A stretch of DNA of 64,000 nucleotides, taken from assembly GCF_003312875.1 (NCBI RefSeq), contig NZ_CP015163.1:6572001-6636000 (forward strand). Reading direction: 5' to 3'. Source of the stretch: Amycolatopsis albispora (GTDB taxonomy: Bacteria > Actinomycetota > Actinomycetes > Mycobacteriales > Pseudonocardiaceae). The notes under the pieces were generated by a model. That model saw nothing but the letters and a program-made list of their open reading frames with translations. It was not told the DNA's origin and did no database searches. Of the stretch, positions 17,007 through 24,436 are shown one piece after another; the first letter of the stretch is position 1, and each line of letters starts with the position of its first letter. The position numbers and the translations under genes were made by a program.

Positions 17007-17420
17007 CTACGCGGCGGGTTCTGTGACGGCTGCCGCGAGCCGATGGCCAGCGGCCTCGTAGGCAGCGCCGATAGCCCGGGAGTCACGCATCAGCGCTGTG
17101 AGGTGACCAATCATTTCCTCGCCGTTGACCCCATGACGTGGCACTTCGGTGCCATAACCGAAGACGCCAGGCTCGACCTCGGGCAGGTTGGTCAAGCCAC
17201 TCAGAGGGCCGAAGGCAGGGCACGCCTGGAGCTTGCTGCCCAACTCAGCGAGTTCATTGCCAAACGTCGTCCAGGCGGCTGCCTCCTGAGCAGCCGCGCC
17301 AGCACCGTTCGACCACTGCTCACGACGAGCGTCTGCATCGTCATTGGTGCTGGTCTTGTCGGTGGTGAGGGAGCCGCCGTGGCGGTCGAAGACGAAGCCG
17401 CCTGGGGTCGGAACAGGCAC
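17007..17420 (-). CDS. Hypothetical protein between the CBASS pair and dnaB
   Basis: A 137-aa soluble protein. GTG 17420 has a good ribosome site (AAGGAG, 6 nt). The middle (about 30-65) is helical and Ala-rich (GAGAAAQEAAAWTTFGNELAEL); the C-terminal third (about 100-137) forms a second helix (IGHLTALMRDSRAIGAAYEAAGHRLA). This helix-turn-helix-like length resembles small ESX-associated proteins, but no WXG motif is at the turn. Codon use is less GC-rich than dnaB. It is 144 nt upstream of the SLATT gene on the same strand and could belong to the defence cassette or to the ESX repertoire. Function not recognised. Confidence 0.6.
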   Translation of the reverse strand: MPVPTPGGFVFDRHGGSLTTDKTSTNDDADARREQWSNGAGAAAQEAAAWTTFGNELAELGSKLQACPAFGPLSGLTNLPEVEPGVFGYGTEVPRHGVNGEEMIGHLTALMRDSRAIGAAYEAAGHRLAAAVTEPAA

Positions 17421-17548
17421 GTGGTGCTCCTTCGAGATTGATCAAGTACTGGAACGCGGTAAATCTCATTTCTAATTCGTTTATGAAGTGCAGATGAAGT
17501 CGGTTCTGAGAAATGAAGTCAAATTTGAGCCCCTACCGGGGGTGCGGA

Positions 17549-18973
17549 TCAGCTCTGGGCGAGGTCCGCGAAGCGGCTGTAGTGCAGCTGGTGCGCGACC
17601 ACCACGGTGCTGGTCGGCCCCGCGCGGTGCTTGGCCAGGATCAGGTCGGCCTCCCCGGCGCGCGGGTCGTCGCGTTCCCAGGCGTCCGGGCGGTTGATCA
17701 GCAGCACGATGTCCGCGTCCTGCTCCAGCGAGCCCGACTCACGCAGGTCCGACAGCATCGGGCGCTTGTCGGTGCGCTGCTCGGGACCACGGTTCAGCTG
17801 GCTGATCGCGACCAGCGGCACCTCGATCTCCTTGGCCAGCAGCTTCAGCTGCCGCGAGAACTCCGAGACCTCCTGCTGCCGCGACTCGACGCGCTTGCCC
17901 GACGACATCAGCTGCATGTAGTCCAGCACCACGAGCTTGAGGTCGTTGCGCTGCTTGAGCCGCCGCGCCTTGGCACGGATCTCCATCATCGTCATGTTCG
18001 GCGAGTCGTCGATGAACAGCGGGGCTTCGCTGATCTCGCTCATCCGCCGCGCCAGCCTCGTCCAGTCGTCGTCGGACATGCGGCCACCACGCATGTCGGC
18101 CAGCCGGATCTTCGCCTCGGCCGAGAGCATGCGCATGACGATCTCGGTCCGGCTCATCTCCAGCGAGAAGATGACGCTGCTCATGCCGTGCGTGATCGAG
18201 CACGACCTGGCGAAGTCCAGCCCCAGCGTCGACTTCCCGACACCCGGCCGGGCCGCGACGATGATCATCTGACCCGGGTGCAGGCCGTTGGTCACCTCGT
18301 CGAGATCGGCGAAGCCGGTCGGGATGCCCTGCGCCGAGCCACCCCGCGAGGCGATCGCGTCGATCTCGTCCATGGTCGGCTGGAGCAGTTCCTCCAGCGC
18401 GACGTAGTCCTCGCTGGTGCGCCGCTCGGTCACCTCGTAGATGGCCGCCTGCGCGCGGTCGACCACCTCGTCGATGTTGCCACCGGCGTTGTCCTGGTTG
18501 GCGCCGTAGCCGTACTGCACGATCCGCGTGCCCGCCTCGACCAGCCGCCGCAGCACCGCCTTCTCGGAGACGATCTCCGCGTAGTACCCCGCGTTCGCCG
18601 CGGTGGGCACGGTGGCGATCAGCGTGTGCAGGTACGGCGCGCCACCGACCCGGCCCAGCTCGCCGCGGCGTTCCAGCTCGGCCGAGACGGTGATCGGGTC
18701 GGCGGGCTCGCCCCGGCCGTAGAGGTCGAGGATGCACTCGTAGACCGCCTGGTGGGCGGGCCGGTAGAAGTCGTTCGGCCGCAGCACCTCGACCACGTCG
18801 GCGATGGCGTCCTTGGACAGCAGCATGCCGCCGAGCACGGACTGCTCGGCCGCCACGTCCTGCGGTGGCTGCCGGTCGAACTCGCTGGCGCGGCCACCGG
18901 CGCCGGGGTCGGGCGGGCCCGGGTCGTCGGGCTCGTAGCCACCACCGGAGCCGCGATCGTCGGTCAGGGCCAC
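17549..18973 (-). CDS. dnaB: Replicative DNA helicase DnaB
   Basis: Hexameric 5'-3' helicase of the replisome, 474 aa. A disordered Pro/Gly-rich start (1-35) precedes the DnaB N-terminal domain (about 36-140) and the RecA-like C-terminal domain. Walker A is ARPGVGKST (243-249), Walker B LVVLDYMQLM (about 350), and motif H4/arginine finger region near QLNRGPEQRTDKRP. There is no intein, although mycobacterial dnaB often has one. GTG 18973 has AAAGGGAGG 8 nt upstream. Upstream are a LexA box next to a -10 and an eight-site DnaA-box array. The ESX genes separate it from rplI. Confidence 0.97.
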   Translation of the reverse strand: MALTDDRGSGGGYEPDDPGPPDPGAGGRASEFDRQPPQDVAAEQSVLGGMLLSKDAIADVVEVLRPNDFYRPAHQAVYECILDLYGRGEPADPITVSAELERRGELGRVGGAPYLHTLIATVPTAANAGYYAEIVSEKAVLRRLVEAGTRIVQYGYGANQDNAGGNIDEVVDRAQAAIYEVTERRTSEDYVALEELLQPTMDEIDAIASRGGSAQGIPTGFADLDEVTNGLHPGQMIIVAARPGVGKSTLGLDFARSCSITHGMSSVIFSLEMSRTEIVMRMLSAEAKIRLADMRGGRMSDDDWTRLARRMSEISEAPLFIDDSPNMTMMEIRAKARRLKQRNDLKLVVLDYMQLMSSGKRVESRQQEVSEFSRQLKLLAKEIEVPLVAISQLNRGPEQRTDKRPMLSDLRESGSLEQDADIVLLINRPDAWERDDPRAGEADLILAKHRAGPTSTVVVAHQLHYSRFADLAQS

Positions 18974-19006
18974 TGCCCGAGCCTCCCTTTCTCGCTGTCG
19001 TGCGTA

Positions 19007-19026
19007 CGAACAGGTGTTCGATTGTA
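19007..19026 (-). promoter_or_regulatory. dnaB promoter with LexA (SOS) box
   Basis: CGAAC-AGGT-GTTCG at 19007-19020 fits the actinobacterial SOS-box consensus CGAACRNRYGTTYG at every position. On the dnaB strand a TACAAT -10 (19026-19021) abuts it, so LexA would cover the transcription start, about 34 nt before the GTG. No convincing -35 is seen. Confidence 0.75.
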
Positions 19027-19079
19027 CGCCGGATCCACCGGCACGCTAGATCCCCCGGATGGCCCTAGCCAAATCGTCC

Positions 19080-19314
19080 CGTGGACAACCTGTGGACAAC
19101 TTGGGGATGGCTGGGGCCATCCAGTCACAGGCCGCCCGCTACCTGTGGACACCCTGGGGGCAAAACTCCACCACTGGGAGAAAGCCGCAGGTCAGACCAT
19201 GTGGGCAAGCTGTGGAAAAACTCGTGGACATTCGTTCGGCGTGTCGCGGTAAACCGATCGTTCGGCGTGTCGTGCACCGGGGCGCCCCCGGCTGTGGACA
19301 ACTCCTGTGGACAA
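19080..19314 (+). promoter_or_regulatory. Array of eight same-orientation DnaA-box-like sites
   Basis: The 371-bp gap between dnaB and the EspG gene holds eight TGTGGACAA-like nonamers (complement of the actinobacterial DnaA box TTGTCCACA), all in one orientation: exact at 19091-19099, 19293-19301 and 19306-19314; one mismatch at 19080-19088, 19144-19152, 19200-19208 and 19211-19219; two at 19223-19231. A 15-bp direct repeat (TCGTTCGGCGTGTCG at 19232-19246 and 19258-19272) lies among them. dnaA and dnaN are not adjacent, so this is probably not oriC but a DnaA titration or regulatory cluster acting on dnaB. Confidence 0.75.
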
Positions 19315-19344
19315 CTCGGCTGCGCTATGTGAGTGACCGCGTGG

Positions 19345-20148
19345 TCAGGCCGTCAGGCGGCTCTGCGCGGCCCGCAACCGGCCCGCCAGCTCCTGCGGCG
19401 TGGCCGGGGTGAAGGCGATCGACGGCTCTCCGGCGCCCGGCACCTCTTCGGTCAGCCAGCGGCCCTCGATGGTGTCGATGTAGTTCACCGGCCGGTCGAT
19501 CCGCTGCCGCCTGCCCGCGCGGTTGCGCGCCGCCACGTACAGGCTGCCGCCGCCGAGCCGGCGCAGGCTCAGCACCCGCCGCAGCTCTTCCGCTTCGACC
19601 GCGCCCGCGCTCGGCCGCGAGTCCCGCATCACCGAGAAGCCGTCGTCCGACGGCGACGGGCCGCGCCGCGTGCCGGTGGCCTCGCTCTTTGGCACCACCA
19701 GCCGGTTTCCCTTGCCCGGCGCCAGGTTCGGGATCTGCCCGAGGAACTCGGTGAGCAGTTCCTCCGGCCGGACCGAGGCCAGCACCACGCCCTCGGCCTC
19801 CGGATTGCGCGCCAGCACGAAGGCTTCCCCGCCCGCCGAACCGGCGAGCAGCGTGTACTTCAGCGGCTTGCCCTCGAACCCGCCGTCGATCCAGGCGAAG
19901 TACTCCAGCTGCGGCCGGGTGATCGCCTCGACCACCGCGACGAACCCCGGATCGATGCCACGCCTGCCCGCCAGGCCGTACTTGGCCAGCTCGGCGTTGG
20001 CGCGCTCGTCCTCCGCGCGCTGGGCTTCCTCGCTGAGCCAGGTCGGCGTGCTGGAGAGCACCGTGTGCGGCTCGCCGTTGCGCCGGCGGATCAGGTTGAG
20101 CAGGGTGCCCGTGGTCAGCGTGACCTGCTTCTCCAGCAACTTCGCCAT
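19345..20148 (-). CDS. ESX secretion-associated protein EspG family
   Basis: A 267-aa cytoplasmic chaperone-type protein. EspG proteins bind the tip of PE-PPE substrates and keep them soluble for the type VII machinery. Recognisable features are LEKQVTLTTGTLLNLIRR-like opening strand and helix, a central beta-rich half (EYFAWIDGGFEGKPLKYTLLAG), and a C-terminal helix with TPATPQELAGRLRAAQSRL. Length fits the family. It follows a PPE-like gene by 77 nt on the same strand, a hairpin lying between; that gene is its likely client. No Ecc secretion components are in the window. Confidence 0.85.
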   Translation of the reverse strand: MAKLLEKQVTLTTGTLLNLIRRRNGEPHTVLSSTPTWLSEEAQRAEDERANAELAKYGLAGRRGIDPGFVAVVEAITRPQLEYFAWIDGGFEGKPLKYTLLAGSAGGEAFVLARNPEAEGVVLASVRPEELLTEFLGQIPNLAPGKGNRLVVPKSEATGTRRGPSPSDDGFSVMRDSRPSAGAVEAEELRRVLSLRRLGGGSLYVAARNRAGRRQRIDRPVNYIDTIEGRWLTEEVPGAGEPSIAFTPATPQELAGRLRAAQSRLTA

Positions 20149-20169
20149 CCCCTAGTGATCGACGCGCGT

Positions 20170-20198
20170 CGCCCGGCCCGCGCGAGGCGGGCCGGGCG
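20170..20198 (-). terminator. GC-rich hairpin between PPE and EspG genes
   Basis: Perfect 12-bp stem (20170-20181 with 20187-20198) and a 5-nt loop, between the PPE-like stop (20226) and the EspG start. No U tract follows on the transcribed strand, so it may be an attenuator or a mRNA 3' stabiliser rather than a full terminator. Confidence 0.45.
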
Positions 20199-20225
20199 AA
20201 CGAAAAGCGGATATTGGCCCGGATA

Positions 20226-21608
20226 TTACTCGCCGATGACCGGCGGCGCGGTCAGCTCGTCGGTGCCGAAGACCTCGTTCGGGTCCTCGCCGACCAGGAA
20301 GCGCGACTGGCGATCCTCGTCCTCGGCACCCTGGCCACGACCGGCACCGGCACCCATGCCGCCCATGCCCATGCCGCCCATGCCCATGCCGCGGTTGCCG
20401 GCGGCACCGGCCGCCGCCGCACCGCCCATCGCGGCACCGCCCATGGCCTTGCCGGCACCGGCACCCGCGCCCGCACCGGAACCCGACTGGCCGCCGGGGC
20501 CGAAGCCCGCGCCACCCGCGCCGATGTTGCCGCCGCTGCCCGGCCCGAAGCCGCCACCGCCACCGGGGCCGAAGCCCTCGGCACCGGGGATGTCGCCCAC
20601 GCTGCCCGGCCCGAAGCCGCCGCCACCGGAACCACCCGGGCCGAAACCACCGGCCGACGGGATCTTGCCCGGCGTGTACCCGGCAGCGCCGGTGCCGTCG
20701 TCCCAGGTCGGCGGCTTGTAACCGGGGCTGCCCGGCCCGCCGGGGATGTCACCCGGGTTGTAGCCGGGGATGTCACCGGGCTGGTAGCTGCCGCCGGGCA
20801 CGTTGCCGCCCGCGCCGGGAATGTTCCCGGGGGTGTACCCGCCGCTGCCCGGTCCACCACCGCCACCGGGAATGCTGGCGCCGGGGATGTTGCCGGGCGT
20901 GTACCCGCCACCGCTGCCCGAGCCGCCGCCGCTTCCGCTGCCGCCGCCCCCGTTGCCGTCCTTGTCCTTGCCGTCGCCGTCGCCCCCGCTGCCGTCGTCG
21001 TTCACGTCGACGGCCTGGACCTGGCCGGAGATCGCGTTGTAGGTCGGCATGCCCTGGCCGTTGTCACCGCTGGCCTTGAAGTAGGCGTTGAACGCGTCGA
21101 CGTTCTGCTGGCCCTTGGTGTTGTACTCCTCGATCGCGCGGTCGGTGTCGGTCTCCCACGGCGTGATGTCGTTGAGGAACCCGCTCTCCGGCGGCTCCTT
21201 CGGCACCTCCTGCACCTTGGAGTGCACCGTGGTGAACGCGTTGTACTGCTCGCCGAGGTACTTGTCGCTGTCGTTCAGCTTGTCCTTGGAGTCCTGCATC
21301 CACACCTTGAGCGGGTGGCCGCCGGACTTCGCCGCCTCACCGGAGGTCCCGGTCCACGCGGCGTCCATCTCCGCGGTGAGCTGGTCGATGGTGGCGATGC
21401 GCGACTCGTAGTTGCCCTTGAGTCGACCGGCCGCGGCCTGCCCCTCGGACAGCGACTGCGGGCCCTCGCCGGTGGTGATCTGCTCCCAGATCTGGTAGCA
21501 GTCGATCTTGCGGTCGCCCTCGCCGGCGGTGTAGTTGCCGGACTCGTCCTGGGTGGCCGCACCGTAGGCGGCCGCACCGGCCACGATCGGGATCAGGAAC
21601 AGGGGCAT
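20226..21608 (-). CDS. PPE-like ESX-secreted protein with Gly/Pro-rich C-terminal domain
   Basis: A 460-aa protein. After a short hydrophobic start, residues about 25-165 are a helical PPE-like domain: a turn motif AWTGTSGEAA equivalent to the WXG turn, long helices on either side, and the ITPWETDTDRAIEEY helix. Residues about 185-420 are low-complexity Gly/Ser/Pro repeats with many PGDIPG/PGNIPG motifs. The C terminus DEDRQSRFLVGEDPNEVFGTDEL with TAPPVIGE is a signature ending of PPE proteins in this family group. The gene is 3 nt after the DUF3558 lipoprotein stop and precedes EspG. Likely exported by ESX to the cell surface; function unknown. Confidence 0.85.
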   Translation of the reverse strand: MPLFLIPIVAGAAAYGAATQDESGNYTAGEGDRKIDCYQIWEQITTGEGPQSLSEGQAAAGRLKGNYESRIATIDQLTAEMDAAWTGTSGEAAKSGGHPLKVWMQDSKDKLNDSDKYLGEQYNAFTTVHSKVQEVPKEPPESGFLNDITPWETDTDRAIEEYNTKGQQNVDAFNAYFKASGDNGQGMPTYNAISGQVQAVDVNDDGSGGDGDGKDKDGNGGGGSGSGGGSGSGGGYTPGNIPGASIPGGGGGPGSGGYTPGNIPGAGGNVPGGSYQPGDIPGYNPGDIPGGPGSPGYKPPTWDDGTGAAGYTPGKIPSAGGFGPGGSGGGGFGPGSVGDIPGAEGFGPGGGGGFGPGSGGNIGAGGAGFGPGGQSGSGAGAGAGAGKAMGGAAMGGAAAAGAAGNRGMGMGGMGMGGMGAGAGRGQGAEDEDRQSRFLVGEDPNEVFGTDELTAPPVIGE

Positions 21609-21611
21609 GGC

Positions 21612-22259
21612 TCAACCGCCCTTCACGGTGTCGATCATCGCTTCGGCGGTCTTCTCGACCACCGGGCAGGGCTTCGACTCGTCCGGGCCGGTGGACAGCG
21701 ACGAGCTGACCCGCACCGCGAACTGGTCGTTCAGCCCGACGTAGAGCGAGCAGTCCCCGCCGCCGCGGGCATCGGTCACGTCGGCGTACACCGCCGGATA
21801 ACCGGCGACCTCCATCGGCTCGAAGTAGGCGAATTCATCCTTCTGGTCGTAGATGTCGCTCAGCCCGTTCGGGTTCTTGGCCTGCGCGGAGATGTCCATG
21901 CGGTTGGTGGCCGCGTCGGTGAAGTTCCAGTTGCAGGTGGGGCCGGTCGAGGAGTCGCGCGGGGTGGCGTCGGTGAGCCCCAGTTCGGAGACCTTCGCCT
22001 CGGAGAGCATGGCGCAGACGTCACTGGCGAACTTCTCGGTGTCGATGGGGCTGGACACCTTGGGTGCCGAGCCGGTGGAACCGCCGGGGGCGGAACTCTC
22101 CTCCCCGGTCGGCGCACTGGAGGCGGGGGGCTTGCCACCGGGCACGGTGGCGGTCGGGATGTCCCCGGCACTGCGTTCCTCGCCACCCCCGCAACCCGCG
22201 AGCAGCGCACCGGTGGCGAGCGCGGCCGCCGTCAGACCGACAAGACGCTGGCTGTTCAT
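21612..22259 (-). CDS. DUF3558 family lipoprotein
   Basis: A 215-aa lipoprotein with a lipobox LLAGC at residues 19-23 after a short signal sequence, then a Ser/Pro/Thr-rich linker (about 30-68) and a globular DUF3558 domain (about 70-215). Its conserved cysteines (C86, and C in TCNWNF and the GGDCSLYVGL strand) may form disulfides. The start ATG 22259 shares a base with the stop of the upstream gene (TGATG), implying coupling. DUF3558 lipoproteins are actinobacterial envelope proteins without known activity; here it is in an ESX substrate operon. Confidence 0.88.
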   Translation of the reverse strand: MNSQRLVGLTAAALATGALLAGCGGGEERSAGDIPTATVPGGKPPASSAPTGEESSAPGGSTGSAPKVSSPIDTEKFASDVCAMLSEAKVSELGLTDATPRDSSTGPTCNWNFTDAATNRMDISAQAKNPNGLSDIYDQKDEFAYFEPMEVAGYPAVYADVTDARGGGDCSLYVGLNDQFAVRVSSSLSTGPDESKPCPVVEKTAEAMIDTVKGG

Positions 22260-22612
22260 CAGGCCTGCTCACCCGTCTTCTTCAGCGCGGCCTCGGTGTC
22301 GGCCTCGTTGTTCGTCATGGACTTCTTCGCCGATTCGAGCGCTTCGACGTAGTTCTCCACGTACTCCTGCATCTTCGTGTTCTGGTCGATGAAGGCCTTG
22401 ACCGACGGGATGGCGAGCTTCGCGAAGTCGCCGCTGGCGAACTCCTTGCCCGGCGCCTTGACCGCCGCCATGTTCCTGGCGTCCTCGGCGTCGGTCTTCA
22501 GATCGTCCAGCAGGTCCTGCCACTTCTTGATGACCGCGTCGATCTGGTCAGCCTGGAAGGTGAACCCTCCGCCGTTTCCCCCCGGCGCGGACATGCTGAC
22601 TGGGCCAGTCAT
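22259..22612 (-). CDS. Small helical ESX-type protein
   Basis: A 117-aa protein, first gene of the four-gene ESX-type run. After a Gly-rich N terminus (1-18) it is almost entirely alpha-helical: helix A (about 20-48, QADQIDAVIKKWQDLLDDL), a Pro/Gly turn (APGKEFASG), and helix B (about 63-115, KAFIDQNTKMQEYVENYVEALE). This two-helix hairpin length is that of WXG100/PE-like partners, but the WXG turn is absent. It probably pairs with the PPE-like product. ATG 22612 has a weak ribosome site; ATG 22594 is an alternative. Confidence 0.7.
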   Translation of the reverse strand: MTGPVSMSAPGGNGGGFTFQADQIDAVIKKWQDLLDDLKTDAEDARNMAAVKAPGKEFASGDFAKLAIPSVKAFIDQNTKMQEYVENYVEALESAKKSMTNNEADTEAALKKTGEQA

Positions 22613-22716
22613 TCCGGTTCGTCCCCTTTCGACAACCCCGAGTACCCCACAGTTGAGTTCCGGTCGTCAACCACTCTGACGTACCGGCGGCGGAAGCCGT
22701 TCCCCACGTATATACG

Positions 22717-22756
22717 CCAAAAGGGCCGCGCTCCGGGTGGAGGGCGGCCCTTTTGG
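22717..22756 (-). terminator. Terminator after rplI
   Basis: Perfect 13-bp stem (22717-22729 with 22744-22756) whose arms carry A4 and T4 runs, 10 nt after the rplI stop. The T run on the transcribed strand fits a Rho-independent terminator of the rpsF operon. Confidence 0.85.
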
Positions 22757-22766
22757 TGGACACGTG

Positions 22767-23222
22767 TTACTTGGCGACGACCTCGAGGCGGAGGTCGGCC
22801 TTCACGTCGGGGTGCAGCCGGGCGGTGACCTGGTGCTTGCCGACGGTCTTGATGTGCTCGCGCAGCTCGATCACGCGCTTGTCCAGCGGCGGGCCACCGG
22901 CCGACTTGATCGCCGCGACGATGTCGTTGGTGGTCACCGAGCCGAACAGCTTCTTCGAGCCCTCGGCCGCCTTGGCGGACAGCTGGATGTGGCCGAGGCC
23001 CTCCAGCGCGGTCCGCACCTCCTTGGCGTGGTCGAGGTCGCGGATCCGGCGGGCCTCCTGGGCCCGGCGGAGGGTCCGCACGTTCTTCTCCGCGCCCTTG
23101 GTGGCGGGAATGGCGTACCCGCGCGGCAGCAGGTAGTTGCGCGCGTAGCCGTCCTTGACCTCGACGAGGTCGCCGGGACCGCCCAGGTTCGCCACGTCAG
23201 TGGTGAGAATGATCTTCGCCAT
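22767..23222 (-). CDS. rplI: 50S ribosomal protein L9
   Basis: A 151-aa protein of the 23S rRNA L1-stalk base region. N-terminal domain with MAKIILTTDVANLGGPGDLVEVKDGYARNYL pattern (residues 1-31, split here), the long connecting helix about 41-75, and a C-terminal rRNA-binding domain (about 80-151). Strong ribosome site AAGGAGG before ATG 23222. Last gene of rpsF-ssb-rpsR-rplI, followed by a strong terminator. Confidence 0.97.
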   Translation of the reverse strand: MAKIILTTDVANLGGPGDLVEVKDGYARNYLLPRGYAIPATKGAEKNVRTLRRAQEARRIRDLDHAKEVRTALEGLGHIQLSAKAAEGSKKLFGSVTTNDIVAAIKSAGGPPLDKRVIELREHIKTVGKHQVTARLHPDVKADLRLEVVAK

Positions 23223-23236
23223 GAGTGTGAACCTCC

Positions 23237-23485
23237 TTAGCGGGCGGTCGAGGTGTAGGGCAGCAGCGCCATCTCGCGGGAGTTCTTGACCGCGATGGCG
23301 ACGTCACGCTGGTGCTGGCTGCAGTTGCCGGTGACCCGGCGGGCACGGATCTTGCCGCGGTCGGAGATGTACTTCCGCAGCAGGTTGGTGTCCTTGTAGT
23401 CGATCGCCTCGGGGCGACCCTTCTTCTCGGCCTTGCAGAAAACGCAGACCTTCTTCTTCGGCTTACGAATGGGTGGCTTGGCCAC
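23237..23485 (-). CDS. rpsR: 30S ribosomal protein S18
   Basis: An 82-aa small-subunit protein binding beside S6 on 16S rRNA. Typical basic opening ([12 protein letters not shown]), [19 protein letters not shown] core and [24 protein letters not shown] end. The Cys pair CVFCK near residue 15 suggests the zinc-binding (C+) S18 type. GTG 23485. It lies between ssb and rplI. Confidence 0.96.
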   Translation of the reverse strand: MAKPPIRKPKKKVCVFCKAEKKGRPEAIDYKDTNLLRKYISDRGKIRARRVTGNCSQHQRDVAIAVKNSREMALLPYTSTAR

Positions 23486-23519
23486 TGTCGACTCCTGGAA
23501 TAGCTAAAAGTGATCTGGA

Positions 23520-24020
23520 TCAGAAGGGGGGTTCGTCGTTGAAACCGCCGCCGCCGCCACCGGCGGGCGGGGCCGAACCCCACGGGTCGTCGGCCGGGGC
23601 GCTCCCGCCGCCCTGGCCACCGCCGAAGCCGCCACCACCGCCGCCGCCGCTACCGCGGCTGACCTTGTTCACCTTGGCGGTGGCGTAGCGCAGCGAGGGG
23701 CCGATCTCGTCGACCTCGAGCTCCACGACCGTGCGCTTCTCGCCCTCTTTGGTCTCGAAGGACCGCTGCTTGAGCCTGCCCTGCACGACCACGCGGGCCC
23801 CGCGGGTCAGCGACTCGGCGACGTTCTCCGCCGCCTGGCGCCAGATGTTGCAGCGCAGGAACAGGGCCTCGCCGTCCTTCCACTCGCCGGACTGGCGGTC
23901 GAAGGTGCGCGGGGTCGACGCGACGGTGAAGTTCGCGACGGCCGCACCGGACGGGGTGAACCGCAGCTCCGGGTCGGAGGTCAGGTTGCCGACCACCGTG
24001 ATGACGGTGTCTCCAGCCAT
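23520..24020 (-). CDS. ssb: Single-stranded DNA-binding protein
   Basis: A 166-aa tetrameric SSB. OB fold (1-115) with [30 protein letters not shown] and [10 protein letters not shown] motifs, then a Gly-rich linker and the acidic tip of the C-terminal tail as [13 protein letters not shown]...DEPPF, the usual docking site for replication partners. ATG 24020, 16 nt after the rpsF stop. Ordering between rpsF and rpsR is conserved across bacteria. Confidence 0.97.
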   Translation of the reverse strand: MAGDTVITVVGNLTSDPELRFTPSGAAVANFTVASTPRTFDRQSGEWKDGEALFLRCNIWRQAAENVAESLTRGARVVVQGRLKQRSFETKEGEKRTVVELEVDEIGPSLRYATAKVNKVSRGSGGGGGGGFGGGQGGGSAPADDPWGSAPPAGGGGGGFNDEPPF

Positions 24021-24036
24021 GGGCTCGTACCCTCCG

Positions 24037-24357
24037 TCAGGCCTTGACGGCCGGCTTGGCGGCGCGCTTGACCTCGCGGCGCATGACCTTGGTCCGCAGC
24101 ACCGACTCCTGCAGCGACAGCTGCCGGTCGAGCTCCTTCACGGCTTCCGGCGTCGAGTTCAGGTCGAGCACGGCGTAGATGCCCTCGGCGTGCTTCTTGA
24201 TCTCGAACGAGAGCCGGCGGCGACCCCAGACGTCGACCTTCTCGACGGCCCCGCCCGAAGTGCGGATCACGTTGAGGAACGTGTCCAGCGTCGGGGCGAC
24301 GGTCCGCTCGTCGAGGGTGGGATCCAGGATGACCATTACCTCGTAATGGCGTGACAC
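24037..24357 (-). CDS. rpsF: 30S ribosomal protein S6
   Basis: A 106-aa S6 protein: [11 protein letters not shown] opening, ferredoxin-like fold, and [16 protein letters not shown] near the end. GTG 24357 is preferred over GTG 24363 because AGGAGG lies 9 nt upstream of it but only 3 nt before the other; the length then matches mycobacterial S6. The leader folds into an S6:S18-type hairpin that hides the ribosome site (see 24367-24408). First gene of the ribosomal/ssb operon. Confidence 0.95.
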   Translation of the reverse strand: MSRHYEVMVILDPTLDERTVAPTLDTFLNVIRTSGGAVEKVDVWGRRRLSFEIKKHAEGIYAVLDLNSTPEAVKELDRQLSLQESVLRTKVMRREVKRAAKPAVKA

Positions 24358-24366
24358 AACCACTCA

Positions 24367-24408
24367 CCTCCTGTGGGCTCACGGCCATGGACGTTCCATG
24401 GCAGGAGG
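24367..24408 (-). promoter_or_regulatory. rpsF leader hairpin, S6:S18-type autoregulatory motif
   Basis: On the rpsF strand, CCTCCTG (24408-24402) pairs with CAGGAGG (24373-24367), which is the ribosome-binding site. Inside it, CCATGG pairs with CCATGG around an AACGT loop. The stems are joined without gap on one side and by an 11-nt bulge beginning CCG on the other. A CCG in an asymmetric bulge is the hallmark of the leader bound by the S6:S18 complex. Confidence 0.7.
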
Positions 24409-24436
24409 GTTTGTCAGGAGGAAGAGTACCTGGCCG

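Noticed and set aside
14700..17548. Integrase, transposase or flanking direct repeats around the defence cassette
   Set aside because: None could be read; the cassette may have entered by recombination.
17549..18973. Intein in dnaB
   Set aside because: Length and motif spacing are normal; no splicing blocks.
19080..19314. Chromosomal origin
   Set aside because: DnaA boxes are present, but dnaA and dnaN do not flank them, and dnaB and an EspG gene do.
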